Source: JACPFN01 sp964406135 (GTDB taxonomy: Bacteria > Babelota > Babeliae > Babelales > Chromulinivoraceae). Taken from it: a DNA stretch of 64,000 nucleotides. The DNA is taken from assembly GCA_964406135.1 (NCBI GenBank), contig CAYOQO010000005.1:26121-90120 (forward strand). Direction: 5' to 3'. Under the pieces are notes generated by a model that had not been told where the DNA came from, made no database searches, and saw nothing but the letters and a program-made list of their open reading frames with translations. Below, one piece after another: positions 41,208-50,144 of the stretch. The stretch's first letter is position 1, and each line of letters starts with the position of its first letter. The position numbers were made by a program, and so were the translations under genes.

Positions 41208-44200
41208 CTAATTCCTCCCTTCCAGCTTTAAATAGATCTACTTGTAAACCTAAACTTTGAAGTTCTTTAACTAAAACGTTAAACGATTCTGGAATTCCTG
41301 GATCTGGAATATCATTACCACGAATAATGGTTTCGTACACTTTATGACGACCAATGACATCATCAGATTTATAAGTCAATAATTCTTGAAGTGTGTATGC
41401 AGCACCATAAGCTTCAAGTGCCCATACTTCCATTTCACCAAATCTTTGACCACCAAAATTCGCTTTACCACCCAACGGTTGTTGAGTAATCAGCGAGTAT
41501 GGCCCAACAGAACGTGCGTGTAATTTATCTTCAACCATGTGATTCAATTTCATCATATAAATTGAACCAACCGTAACTGGTTGATCAAAATAAATTCCAG
41601 TTCTACCATCTCTAATTTTGTAAGTTCCGCCGAGTGACAATCCATATTCTGCAAGCAACGGTTGAATTTCTGTTTCAAAACTCGCACCTTGGAAAATTGG
41701 TGTTTCAAAATGAACACCTTCTTTGCTAATTCTTCGAGCAAAATCAAGCAAGCCATCTTTACCATGAACTGCAATAACTTCTTTAATCATCTCAGCACCA
41801 TAAATGGTATCAAGTGATTTTTTTACTGCGTCATAAGCATTTTCTTGAATGAGTGCATCAAGATCAGCGCCCATTTTTTTACCTGCAAAACCAAGAACGG
41901 TTTCCAAAATTTGTCCAACGTTCATACGAGAAGGAACGCCCAGTGGATTTAATACAATGTCAACTGATTGACCATTGTCCATATACGGCATATCTTCACG
42001 AGGTAAAATGATTGACACAATACCTTTGTTACCATGTCGTCCAGCCATTTTGTCACCAACAGAAATTGGTCGTTTTGACGCAATGTAAATTTTGACAACT
42101 TTGATAACTCCAGAAGGTAAATCATCACCTTTTTTGTAGAACGCAATTTTTTCATCAGCCATACTTTTAAGTATGGTTAATTTTGTTTCAAAGGCTGATT
42201 TAATTTTTTCAAAAGCTTCCATTGAAGTTTCATTTTTGCATTTAAATACAAACAATGTCTCTACAGGAGCTTTAACAACTTTTGCATGATCAAATGTATC
42301 ACCTGAAAGATAATCTTTTGAAACTTTTCCAACAGGTTTTTGATCATGAAGTAAATCAGCAATTTTTAATGCAACAGATTTTTGCAACGCAGCAATTTGT
42401 TTTGCAAGGCTACGCTCAAGTTTTTCAACTTTAACTGCCGCATCTTCTTTATAACGTTTATCTTTTCGAGCACCGCCGCGAGAAAATATTTTAATATCGC
42501 AAACAGTTCCTTCAATTCCAGGTGGTACGCGAAGTGATGTATCACGCACTTCACGAGATTTTTCTCCAAAAATTGCACGAAGCAATTTTTCTTCAGGAGA
42601 ATACTGCACATCACCCTTTAAGGTAACTTTTCCAACTAAAATATCACCCGGAACAACACGAGAACCCATTTTGACAATTCCATATTCATCAAGCTGCGAT
42701 AATGCTTTTTCGCTCACATTTGGAATGTCTTTAGTAATTTCTTCAGGCCCAAGTTTTGTATCACGAGCTTCAACGGTAAATTCATCAATTGAAACTGATG
42801 TTAAAACATCATCAGAAACCAATCGTTGGCTTAAAGCAATAGCATCTTCAAAGTTGTAACCACGCCACGGCATAAACGCAACGGTAATGTTTGCACCAAG
42901 TGCAAGCTCACCATTTGTTAATGCAGTACCATCAGTTAAATAATCACCTTTGCAAATTTTATCACCTACTGCAACGATAGGACGTTGATGAATCCATGTG
43001 CTGTAACTTGAACGATTGAATTTTTTCAAACGATATGATTGAACACTTTTATCAATCCAAGATTCTTCATCTGCAAATTCATGTTCATCAGATGCAACAA
43101 TAATCTCATCACTTGAAACATAACGCACAACACCAGAACGTTCTGCAATAATTGCAGCACCAGATGATCGAGCCACTTCTGACTCCATACCAGTTCCCAC
43201 GATTGGTGTTTGAGGTTTAATTAACGGAACTGCTTGACGTTGCATGTTTGCACCCATCAATGCACGGCTCGCGTCATCATGTTCAACGAATGGAATTAAA
43301 GCCGCAGCAACAGATACTAACTGTTGAGGCGATAAATCAATTGCATTAATTTGTTTTGGATCAACAACCATAAAGTTACCACCATGACGTGCAATAACTT
43401 TACCATCAATTAAATGTTTTCCCGTAGCATCTGCAGCATCTGCTTGCGCAATGTACAATGCAGATTCTTCAAATGCATCAAGGAACACAACATCATCTTG
43501 AATTTTTCCATTTTTAACTAACCGATATGATGATTCAATGAATCCAAGTTCATTAACCATTGCATAGGTTGCCAATGATGAAATAAGACCAATTGTTTGA
43601 CCTTCAGGTGTTTCAATCGGACAAATTCTTCCATAGTGAGAATTATGCACATCACGCACTTCATAAGTTGCGCGATCTTTCATCACACCGCCGGGCCCGA
43701 GAGCTGAAAGGCGACGTTTATGTGCTAACTCTGCTAATGGATTTGTCTGATCCATAAATTGTGACAATTGGCTTGATCCAAAAAATTCACGAAGTACTGC
43801 GCTGAGTGGTTTAATGTTTAAAAAATCTTGAGGCATTAAAGCGTTATGTGCTTCTTGCATTCTGAATCGCTCTTTTGCAATTCTTTCAATACGAGAAAGC
43901 GCAGCATACACTTGATTACCCAATAATTCACCAACAAGACGAACACGACGATTACCTAAGTGATCAATATCATCAAGTTCACCAATAGCACGTTCTCGCA
44001 AATTAATTAAATATTGAACTGTTGCAAAAATATCTTCCATCGTCAAAATGGTAACATCTTTTGCAATTGAAAGACCAAGCTTTGAATTCATGCGCACACG
44101 ACCAACTTGCGCTAAATCGTAATAACTTCCTGAAAAGAATTGACGATCAAGACGTTCTTTAACTTCAGCAATTGAAGGAACATCTCCCGGCCAAACTTTT

Positions 44201-45507
44201 GCATGAATTTCATGCAATGCATCTTCACGAGATTTGCAAGCGTCATAAGATAAACTGATTGCAATTGTTGGTAAAAATGACTGACCATGTGAATTAATCA
44301 CATCAATTGTTAAATTTTTATGTTTTAACAATTCAAGCAAAATTTCATCAGTAAGTGTTGCGCCTTGCTCAACCAGAATTTCTCCAGTTGCAGCATCCAC
44401 AATATCAACACGAGCAACTTTATTTAAAAGTAAAGAATTTGGAATCAGTAAACGATCAATAGATAGCTTTTTAAGTTCCTGCAATGTTTCTTGAGTAATT
44501 CTGCTTCCAAGAAAATCAGCTTCGATTCCAGCTGGCAGCATATCTTTTACAATTTGAGTTCCAACAACTGAGTCATCAAGTTTTTTATAAAACGAAACGC
44601 TATCAGTATGAATAATGTCTGCATCATAAAATCTTGGTAAAATTTCTTCACGCGCAACACCAAGTGCTTGCAAGAAGGTTGTTACCAAAACTTTCTTTTT
44701 CTTGTCAATGCGAACATACAAACAATCATTAGTATCAAATTCAAAATCTAACCAAGATCCACGCATTGGGATAATTCGTGCAAAAAAGTAAGGTCGACCA
44801 CGTAAATCTTTTGTTTTTTTACTTTTTGAAAAAACAACACCAGATGATTTATGCAACTGACTTACAACAACGCGATCAACACCATTGATAATAAAAGTAC
44901 CATGACTTCCTAAGCGATACTGACCTTTACGTTCATAAGAATCAACCATGACGGGAACATCTGCAAAATATACATCCTGTTCTTTAATATCATGAATTGA
45001 CTTATTCCCTTGTTCATCAATATCCCAAGTGATCAATTGCACTTTAACTTTTAATGGAAACGCAAATGTTTTTTCACTATCTCGGCAATCCTGAACAGAA
45101 AACGGAATACTGAGTACAACACGTGAATGACATGTTTGACACACAATATAACGTTTAGTTTTTGAACTACCATCTAAACGAGAACAGCCCATTTTTCCAG
45201 TTTGTGAATCTTTCCAAGTGTAACGATTTGTTATACCGGTTAAGCTTCCACAAGAACAAGCCCATGTCCCTAATTCATAACTGACATAGTCAAGCGAAAT
45301 TTTTGGACCACACTCTATAGGAAAAATATCACGAAAAGCTTTTTCTAAACCAACTTTTTTCCGTTCTTCCGGCAAAAAATCAAGTTGCACAAAATCATTA
45401 AATGATTCTGATTGCACTTCAATTAAATTCGGTACCGGAACAAGTGATTTATTTTTTCGAAATGTTTTTCGTAAAACAAAATTATCAACAGTCGAGCAAG
45501 ATATCAT
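41200..45507 (-). CDS. rpoB: RNA polymerase beta subunit
   Basis: The second largest RNA polymerase subunit, 1435 residues. The rifampicin pocket 'FGSSQLSQFMDQTNPLAELA' and 'HKRRLSALGPGG' are near wild type. 'GYNFEDAIALS', 'GDKMAGRHGNKGIVS' and the C-terminal 'GGQRFGEMEVWALEAYGAAY' are present. 'MKKMNQ'-type insertions are not obvious; length is slightly more than E. coli (1342). ATG at 45507 is preceded by GGAGG. Follows rplL by 76 bases. Confidence 0.98.
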   Translation of the reverse strand: MISCSTVDNFVLRKTFRKNKSLVPVPNLIEVQSESFNDFVQLDFLPEERKKVGLEKAFRDIFPIECGPKISLDYVSYELGTWACSCGSLTGITNRYTWKDSQTGKMGCSRLDGSSKTKRYIVCQTCHSRVVLSIPFSVQDCRDSEKTFAFPLKVKVQLITWDIDEQGNKSIHDIKEQDVYFADVPVMVDSYERKGQYRLGSHGTFIINGVDRVVVSQLHKSSGVVFSKSKKTKDLRGRPYFFARIIPMRGSWLDFEFDTNDCLYVRIDKKKKVLVTTFLQALGVAREEILPRFYDADIIHTDSVSFYKKLDDSVVGTQIVKDMLPAGIEADFLGSRITQETLQELKKLSIDRLLIPNSLLLNKVARVDIVDAATGEILVEQGATLTDEILLELLKHKNLTIDVINSHGQSFLPTIAISLSYDACKSREDALHEIHAKVWPGDVPSIAEVKERLDRQFFSGSYYDLAQVGRVRMNSKLGLSIAKDVTILTMEDIFATVQYLINLRERAIGELDDIDHLGNRRVRLVGELLGNQVYAALSRIERIAKERFRMQEAHNALMPQDFLNIKPLSAVLREFFGSSQLSQFMDQTNPLAELAHKRRLSALGPGGVMKDRATYEVRDVHNSHYGRICPIETPEGQTIGLISSLATYAMVNELGFIESSYRLVKNGKIQDDVVFLDAFEESALYIAQADAADATGKHLIDGKVIARHGGNFMVVDPKQINAIDLSPQQLVSVAAALIPFVEHDDASRALMGANMQRQAVPLIKPQTPIVGTGMESEVARSSGAAIIAERSGVVRYVSSDEIIVASDEHEFADEESWIDKSVQSYRLKKFNRSSYSTWIHQRPIVAVGDKICKGDYLTDGTALTNGELALGANITVAFMPWRGYNFEDAIALSQRLVSDDVLTSVSIDEFTVEARDTKLGPEEITKDIPNVSEKALSQLDEYGIVKMGSRVVPGDILVGKVTLKGDVQYSPEEKLLRAIFGEKSREVRDTSLRVPPGIEGTVCDIKIFSRGGARKDKRYKEDAAVKVEKLERSLAKQIAALQKSVALKIADLLHDQKPVGKVSKDYLSGDTFDHAKVVKAPVETLFVFKCKNETSMEAFEKIKSAFETKLTILKSMADEKIAFYKKGDDLPSGVIKVVKIYIASKRPISVGDKMAGRHGNKGIVSIILPREDMPYMDNGQSVDIVLNPLGVPSRMNVGQILETVLGFAGKKMGADLDALIQENAYDAVKKSLDTIYGAEMIKEVIAVHGKDGLLDFARRISKEGVHFETPIFQGASFETEIQPLLAEYGLSLGGTYKIRDGRTGIYFDQPVTVGSIYMMKLNHMVEDKLHARSVGPYSLITQQPLGGKANFGGQRFGEMEVWALEAYGAAYTLQELLTYKSDDVIGRHKVYETIIRGNDIPDPGIPESFNVLVKELQSLGLQVDLFKAGREELGG

Positions 45508-45583
45508 GCTCCTCCTTATTGCAAAAATCGCACAACGTAACAGCCACTATCAATCGTACCACCACACCCAAAAACAGAATTTC

Positions 45584-45964
45584 TTACGCTAATTCTACTT
45601 TTGCGCCTGCAGCTTCAATTACTTCTTTTGCTTTTTTAGCGTCATCTTTTGATGCAGCTTCAAGAACAGTTGCCGGAGCACTTTCTACTAATTTTTTAGC
45701 TTCACCAAGTCCTAATGTAGGAACGATTTGGCGAACAGCTTTGATAACAGCAATTTTATCTGAACCAGTTTCTTTAAGAACTACTTTGAATTCTGATTTT
45801 TCTTGTGCAGGAGCTGCTGCTTCTGTTTCAGCTGATGCAGCAGGAGCTGACATTGAAGCTGCTGAAACACCAAATTTTACTTCTAATGCTTTTACGAGTT
45901 CTGATAGCTCTAAAACTGTCATAGTTTCAATAGAGCTGATGATTGAATCAAAATTTTTTGACAT
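45584..45964 (-). CDS. rplL: 50S ribosomal protein L7/L12
   Basis: The stalk protein that recruits translation GTPases. The frame opens with a TTG at 45976, but GGAG then an ATG at 45964 ('MSKNFDSIISSIETM') gives the usual start; 126 residues. The hinge is Ala/Glu-rich ('SAPAASAETEAAAPAQ') and the C-terminal domain has 'KIAVIKAVRQIVPTLGLGEA' and 'KKLVESAPATVLE', as expected. Confidence 0.97.
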   Translation of the reverse strand: MSKNFDSIISSIETMTVLELSELVKALEVKFGVSAASMSAPAASAETEAAAPAQEKSEFKVVLKETGSDKIAVIKAVRQIVPTLGLGEAKKLVESAPATVLEAASKDDAKKAKEVIEAAGAKVELA

Positions 45965-46009
45965 TGATGTCTCCAAAAAAATTAAATATATACTTAAACT
46001 TTAAATTGA

Positions 46010-46522
46010 CTATTCTGCCTGCTGAGCTGTAGCGCCGTCTGATCGTTTTTGCATTACTTGGTTTACCACACAAGCAAATTGAGCAATCGGAGCATTTAAA
46101 ACACCAAGCAACTGCGCTAACAATACTTCTCTTGAAGGAATTTTTGCGAGTTGAGCAACACCAGCTTTATCAAAAAGCTGAGATTCACAACATCCTGCAA
46201 CAATTTTCAATTCTTCATTTTTTCTTGCAAAATCATGCAAAACTTTTGCAACACCAGTAAAATCAGCTTTTGCAAAAACAACAGCTGTTTGACCTTTCAT
46301 TTGCGCGCTTAAATTAACGCACTCTGAAGATTTTACAATTGCAAGTTTTACAAGACGATTTTTTGCAACTTTAAGTTCACCATCTTTTTTTGCTAAATTC
46401 ATACGCAATTCATGAAGTTGCGCAACTGACATTCCTTGGCAGTTTACAACAAATGAAGCTTCATTTTGATCAAATTTTGAATTGAGCTCTTGTACTAATT
46501 TTTCTTTTTGCTGTCGATTCAT
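46010..46522 (-). CDS. rplJ: 50S ribosomal protein L10
   Basis: Base of the L7/L12 stalk. The 170 residues contain 'LNSKFDQNEASFVVNCQGMS', 'ELRMNLAKKDGELKVAKNRL' and 'LAKIPSREVLLAQLLGVLNA'. It follows rplA by only 11 bases, so the long structured L10 leader that mediates autoregulation in many bacteria is not present. Confidence 0.95.
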   Translation of the reverse strand: MNRQQKEKLVQELNSKFDQNEASFVVNCQGMSVAQLHELRMNLAKKDGELKVAKNRLVKLAIVKSSECVNLSAQMKGQTAVVFAKADFTGVAKVLHDFARKNEELKIVAGCCESQLFDKAGVAQLAKIPSREVLLAQLLGVLNAPIAQFACVVNQVMQKRSDGATAQQAE

Positions 46523-46533
46523 TTTTTTACCTT

Positions 46534-47238
46534 TTATGACAAATTATCAACATCGACATGAACACCAACTCCCATTGTGGAAGAGACAGTGATTTTTCGA
46601 ATAAATTTTCCTTTTGAAGATGATGGCTTACAAGATCCAAGAACCTTCATAAATTCCATGAAATTTTCATGTAATTTGTCAGCATCAAAAGAAATCTTAC
46701 CAATACCAAAATGAACTAAACCGTACTTATCATTTTTGAAAAATGACCGACCCTTTTTTAGTTCTTTCACAACTGTTGCAACATCGTCACTGACAGTGCC
46801 TAATTTTTTATTTGGCAATAAACCTTTTGGTCCTAAAACTTTTGCAAGTTTTCCTAGACGAGGCATCAAGTCTGGCGTTGAAACTGTGTATTCAAAATCA
46901 ATCCAACCACCAGAAATTTTATCTACAAGATCATCAAATCCAACATAATCTGCTCCCGCAGCACGAGCTTCATCAGCTTTTACACCTTCAGCAAAAACAA
47001 GCACTCGAGTTTTTTTACCTGTGCCATGCGGCAAGCTAACACTACCTCGAACAACTTGCTCACCCTTTGAAGCATCAATGCCCAAATTAACAGATACATC
47101 AACAGATTCATCAAATTTTACAAATGCCAACTCTTTTACTTTTTTCAAAGCATCTTTTGCGGGCACTATTGCAGCTTTTGGAAGAGCTGTTTTTAATTTT
47201 TCTTGAGCGTTGCGGTATTTTTTTCCGTGTTCAACCAT
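46534..47238 (-). CDS. rplA: 50S ribosomal protein L1
   Basis: L1 forms the mobile stalk at the E site. The 234 residues start 'MVEHGKKYRNAQEKLKTA' and contain 'NLGIDASKGEQVVRGSVSLP', 'GTGKKTRVLVFAEG', 'MPRLGKLAKVLGPKGLLPN' and the final 'KITVSSTMGVGVHVD', a normal L1. Order rplK-rplA-rplJ-rplL is canonical. Confidence 0.97.
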   Translation of the reverse strand: MVEHGKKYRNAQEKLKTALPKAAIVPAKDALKKVKELAFVKFDESVDVSVNLGIDASKGEQVVRGSVSLPHGTGKKTRVLVFAEGVKADEARAAGADYVGFDDLVDKISGGWIDFEYTVSTPDLMPRLGKLAKVLGPKGLLPNKKLGTVSDDVATVVKELKKGRSFFKNDKYGLVHFGIGKISFDADKLHENFMEFMKVLGSCKPSSSKGKFIRKITVSSTMGVGVHVDVDNLS

Positions 47239-47253
47239 GGTTTCAATTCCTTA

Positions 47254-47688
47254 TTAGTCGATCACATCAACACCCATACTACGCGCTGAACCTGCAACAA
47301 TTTTTGCTGCTTCTTCAACATTACGAGTATTAAGGTCCTGAAGTTTAATTTTTGCAATTTCTACCACATCACTCCACTTAATTTTACCAACCTTGCTGTC
47401 ATTTGGACGAGCAGATCCTTTTGGAATATTGATTTTTTTGCGAATCAATTCTGAAGTTGGAGCTGTTTTTAAAACAAAAGTAAATGTTCGATCTTTAAAT
47501 ACTGTGATTTCGACCGGAACACTTTCCCCTCTGCGATCAGCTGTTTTTGCATTAAATTGTTTGCAAAAATCCATGATATTTACACCATGTTGACCAAGCG
47601 CTGAACCGACTGGTGGCGCTGGAGTCGCTGAACCACCTTGAATAAGCAGCTTCAACCTCGATTTAACATTATCATTTTTGTTTGACAT
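47254..47688 (-). CDS. rplK: 50S ribosomal protein L11
   Basis: Part of the GTPase-associated centre, with roles in stringent response. The 144 residues have 'LLIQGGSATPAPPVGSALGQ', 'HGVNIMDFCKQFNAKT' and 'AAKIVAGSARSMGVDV', the usual signatures. It follows nusG by 19 bases. Confidence 0.97.
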   Translation of the reverse strand: MSNKNDNVKSRLKLLIQGGSATPAPPVGSALGQHGVNIMDFCKQFNAKTADRRGESVPVEITVFKDRTFTFVLKTAPTSELIRKKINIPKGSARPNDSKVGKIKWSDVVEIAKIKLQDLNTRNVEEAAKIVAGSARSMGVDVID

Positions 47689-47707
47689 CGTTACACCACT
47701 TTATGCA

Positions 47708-48226
47708 TTATTTTTTTACCTGAGCGAAACTTAATTCAACCGGAGTCATTCGACCAAAAATGCTGACCATGACCGTAATTCGATCATTATCTGAATCAAC
47801 TTTTTCAACCACTCCGACGAATCCTGAAAATGGACCATCCGTGATTGATACTTCACTATCAACCACAAGGCTATCTTTATTACTTGTAAGCGTTACCCCT
47901 TCTTTCACTTTTTCGAAAATACGATCCACTTCTTTTACAGATAGCGGAACCGGATTTTTACCACCTAAAAAGCGAAGAACTCGAGGAACCTCAAGCACTA
48001 AATGCATAACCTCTGGAGACAAATCTGCCTCAAGAAGCATGTAGCCAGGAAACAACTGCTGATCTTCTTCTTCATCTGAACTAAAAACTTGCTTCATTTT
48101 CGCAGAAGGAAAATGAATACCACCAAATTTTTCTCCAAACAAAGATTCTGAAATGCGACGTTCAAGATCAGTTTTGATCTTAGATTCATAACCCGCATAT
48201 ATTTGAACTACATACCAACGTTTCAT
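47708..48226 (-). CDS. nusG: Transcription elongation/antitermination factor NusG
   Basis: NusG links RNA polymerase with Rho and the ribosome. Start at the ATG at 48226 ('MKRWYVVQIYAGYE'); a GTG upstream is in frame but is not the family N-terminus. 172 residues: the NGN domain with 'QIYAGYESKIKTDLERRI' and 'LFPGYMLLEADLS', and a C-terminal KOW motif ('VSITDGPFSGFVGVVEKVD'). Between secE and rplK as is standard. Confidence 0.96.
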   Translation of the reverse strand: MKRWYVVQIYAGYESKIKTDLERRISESLFGEKFGGIHFPSAKMKQVFSSDEEEDQQLFPGYMLLEADLSPEVMHLVLEVPRVLRFLGGKNPVPLSVKEVDRIFEKVKEGVTLTSNKDSLVVDSEVSITDGPFSGFVGVVEKVDSDNDRITVMVSIFGRMTPVELSFAQVKK

Positions 48227-48254
48227 ATTTATTAAAACCTTACTGGCCACCCTA

Positions 48255-48455
48255 TTAACGGCCGAATACTAATGACTGAAAGCCCTTCAATGAAGCCATA
48301 TAGAAAACATAATTTACAAAACCTAAAAATGTCGCGAATGCGATCATAGTTACAAGAACAACGACAACAGCCCCTAAAAATTCACTGCGAGATGGCCAAA
48401 CTACTTTGGACAGCTCATACTTCACTTCCCAAAAGAAAGTACTCAGATTTTTCAT
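48255..48455 (-). CDS. secE: Preprotein translocase subunit SecE
   Basis: Short single-helix form, 66 residues. The conserved amphipathic helix 'VKYELSKVVWPSRSEFLGA' precedes the one membrane helix 'VVVVLVTMIAFATFLGFVNY'. Works with SecY and SecG at the inner membrane. It is followed by nusG after 28 bases and preceded by tRNA-Trp. Confidence 0.95.
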   Translation of the reverse strand: MKNLSTFFWEVKYELSKVVWPSRSEFLGAVVVVLVTMIAFATFLGFVNYVFYMASLKGFQSLVFGR

Positions 48456-48492
48456 GTTTTTAAACCTTACAGACCATGCATTAATAATTTTA

Positions 48493-48568
48493 TGGCAGGC
48501 CAGGAGGGACTCGAACCCCCAACCATCAGATTTGGAGTCTGCCGCTCTACCATTAGAGCTACTGACCT
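48493..48568 (-). tRNA. tRNA-Trp (CCA)
   Basis: Acceptor AGGTCAG / CTGGCCT, anticodon arm CAGA-CTCCAAA-TCTG giving anticodon CCA, T arm GGGGG-TTCGAGT-CCCTC region, discriminator G and encoded CCA. 76 nt, immediately upstream of secE, the common tRNA-Trp-secE arrangement. Confidence 0.94.
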
Positions 48569-48621
48569 ATTTTTTTCAATGTACAGAATTTTTACACCCA
48601 TCGCTTTGCACTGATCAATTT

Positions 48622-48697
48622 TGGAGCCCGCGACCGGACTTGAACCGGTGACCTCTCCCTTACCAAGGAAGTGCTCTGCCAACTGAGCTACGTGGGC
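48622..48697 (-). tRNA. tRNA-Thr (GGT)
   Basis: Anticodon arm CTTCC-TTGGTAA-GGGAG gives anticodon GGT. Acceptor GCCCACG / CGCGGGC has one A-C mismatch at the fifth pair. D arm AGCTCAGTTGGCAGAGC, T arm ACCGG-TTCAAGT-CCGGT, encoded CCA. 76 nt. Confidence 0.92.
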
Positions 48698-48760
48698 GCA
48701 ACATAATTCTGTAATCACGCTCGTTTATATGTTCAGTGTAAAGCAAAAAGCATAAAAAAA

Positions 48761-48779
48761 CAACTACATTTTGTAGTTG
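48761..48779 (-). terminator. Terminator between the two tRNA-Thr genes
   Basis: CAACTACA / TGTAGTTG around a 3-nt loop; on the minus strand followed by seven T (48760-48754), on the plus strand by CTATTTTTT. It suggests that the tRNA-Tyr-Gly-Thr(TGT) transcript ends here, and that tRNA-Thr(GGT)-Trp-secE-nusG has a separate promoter or depends on read-through. Confidence 0.75.
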
Positions 48780-48866
48780 CTATTTTTTCAAGTAATTAAA
48801 ACATAAATAATTCATAACAAAGCGCTTATTGTATCATGAACAAGCTGCAAAAATCTTTGGTGAATC

Positions 48867-48941
48867 TGGAGCTGGCGACTGGACTTGAACCGGCAACCTA
48901 CTGATTACAAATCAGTTGCTCTACCATTGAGCTACGCCAGC
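48867..48941 (-). tRNA. tRNA-Thr (TGT)
   Basis: Acceptor GCTGGCG / CGCCAGC, anticodon arm ACTGA-TTTGTAA-TCAGT giving anticodon TGT, T arm GCCGG-TTCAAGT-CCAGT, encoded CCA. 75 nt. Third in the Tyr-Gly-Thr cluster. Confidence 0.93.
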
Positions 48942-49097
48942 TCACAATCTTTTATTTCAATATTTTATGCAATTTTAAAAAATTTTCAAATATTTTTAAA
49001 ATCTTGCCTTACTACGCCTCTTCTTTGGAGCAGCTTTGTAACATATACTTCGCTTTTTAATTTTTTATTTTTATTTAATTGTTCTATATAAAAAATT

Positions 49098-49305
49098 GGC
49101 GCGAACCATACAAAGCCCTGACGAAGTATGGAGCGGGAAACGGGACTCGAACCCGCAACCTACAGCTTGGAAGGCTGTCGCTCTAGCCAGTTGAGCTATT
49201 CCCGCGCTTAAATTTAATTTCAAAGTTAAAGAATTCTTTTAGATTTTCATTTTTTCTGCCGGCAGCAGCCATACAAAGCTTGTTACAAAGTAACGCGAAG
49301 TATGG
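49098..49305 (-). repeat. CCATAC...GTATGG hairpins at tRNA 3' ends
   Basis: Downstream of both tRNA-Gly and tRNA-Tyr (minus strand) the encoded CCA continues as CCATACTTCG and pairs with CTTTGTATGG about 15-25 nt later (49106-49131 and 49269-49305). The Tyr copy has an inner stem GTTAC/GTAAC. A decayed version is near 49031-49055. They may be shared 3'-processing structures or copies of a small repeat. Confidence 0.6.
49129..49205 (-). tRNA. tRNA-Gly (TCC)
   Basis: Acceptor GCGGGAA / TTCCCGC, anticodon arm ACAGC-CTTCCAA-GCTGT giving anticodon TCC, T arm GCGGG-TTCGAGT-CCCGT, encoded CCA. 77 nt. The encoded CCA is also the left arm of a CCATAC/GTATGG hairpin just downstream. Confidence 0.94.
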
Positions 49306-49387
49306 TGACGAGAGAAGGATTCGAACCTTCGAAGGCGGAGCCAACGGATTTACAGTCCGTCCCCTTTGACCGCTCGGGAATCTCGCC
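49303..49387 (-). tRNA. tRNA-Tyr (GTA)
   Basis: A class II tRNA with a long variable arm. Acceptor GGCGAGA / TCTCGTC, anticodon arm ACGGA-CTGTAAA-TCCGT giving anticodon GTA, T arm GAAGG-TTCGAAT-CCTTC, encoded CCA. 85 nt. First gene of the cluster. Confidence 0.94.
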
Positions 49388-49428
49388 ACACAAAATTATT
49401 TTCAGGAAATTAAAAGAATACTTTTTTT

Positions 49429-49456
49429 ATTGTACCTCGATCTGCAAACTTTGCAA
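49429..49456 (-). promoter_or_regulatory. Predicted promoter of the tRNA-Tyr/Gly/Thr cluster
   Basis: On the minus strand: TTGCAA (49456-49451), 16-bp spacer, TACAAT (49434-49429), about 40 bp upstream of the 5' end of tRNA-Tyr and just beyond the stop of the BFD-like gene. Confidence 0.6.
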
Positions 49457-49464
49457 CTACTAAT

Positions 49465-49713
49465 TTATGATTTGCAGCATCTGGTTTGCAGCCTTGACTG
49501 CAAGATCTGCTTGACTTCAGCCACACAAGAACTACAGCCAGTCCCAACGCCTAATTTTTCTGACAAACCATCAAAGGTATCGACCCCATCGTCAATTGCT
49601 TGCAAAATTTCAGACTGCATGACACCCATACAAGTACAAACTAAATGATCAATTTTTGCATCATCTTTGGCCTGCTTGCAACAGCCTTGGCCATTGCCTT
49701 TGTTACAATTCAC
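49465..49713 (-). CDS. BFD-like [2Fe-2S]-binding protein
   Basis: The 82-residue protein has the cysteine pattern of the bacterioferritin-associated ferredoxin-like domain: 'CTCMGV' near residue 26 and 'GTGCSSCVAEVKQIL' near residue 58, which would bind one [2Fe-2S] cluster. Extra cysteines are at both ends ('GCCKQ', 'RCCKS'), which is unusual. It starts with GTG, overlapping the tsaE stop by 4 bases (GTGA). Partner proteins are unknown. Confidence 0.8.
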   Translation of the reverse strand: MNCNKGNGQGCCKQAKDDAKIDHLVCTCMGVMQSEILQAIDDGVDTFDGLSEKLGVGTGCSSCVAEVKQILQSRLQTRCCKS

Positions 49714-50144
49714 AATAATCCTTTACGCACATTTATTTCAATTTTTCGAGTATTTTGATCAATTGATGATATTTTAAGCATACCAACTTGCTGCTTGAGC
49801 ATAGGCAACACAATTTCTGGCCATTCAATAAAAACTAAACTATTTGCTTGATCTAAATATTCAAAAAATCCAGCTTGCTCAAATTCTTGAGCATTTTTTA
49901 ATCGATACAAATCAAAATGATAGACCGTACGTCCATCAGCTGTTTTATAGGTATTAACATAGGTAAATGTTGGACTAATTACCGGCTCAGTTACCCCAAG
50001 CTCACGCAAAATGACAGAAGTGAGCGTTGTTTTTCCTGCACCCAAAGATCCTTCAAGTGTAATCACTGGACAATTTTGTAATTTTTGAATCAACTGTTTT
50101 GCAACTGTATCAATTTCTGGCAAAAAATATTGAATTTCGTTCAT
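49710..50144 (-). CDS. tsaE: tRNA threonylcarbamoyladenosine biosynthesis ATPase TsaE
   Basis: TsaE is the ATPase of the TsaBDE complex that makes t6A37 in tRNA. The 144 residues have the Walker A 'GSLGAGKTTLTSVIL', 'SPTFTYVNTY' (switch), 'VYHFDLYRL' and 'LVFIEWPE', all characteristic. It overlaps yacP upstream and the BFD-like gene downstream by 4 bases each, so the three are translationally coupled. Confidence 0.93.
   Translation of the reverse strand: MNEIQYFLPEIDTVAKQLIQKLQNCPVITLEGSLGAGKTTLTSVILRELGVTEPVISPTFTYVNTYKTADGRTVYHFDLYRLKNAQEFEQAGFFEYLDQANSLVFIEWPEIVLPMLKQQVGMLKISSIDQNTRKIEINVRKGLL

Noticed and set aside
45402..46004. 200-codon open frame on the plus strand opposite rplL
   Set aside because: Ser/Ala-rich mirror of the L7/L12 hinge and C-terminal domain; no independent evidence for translation.
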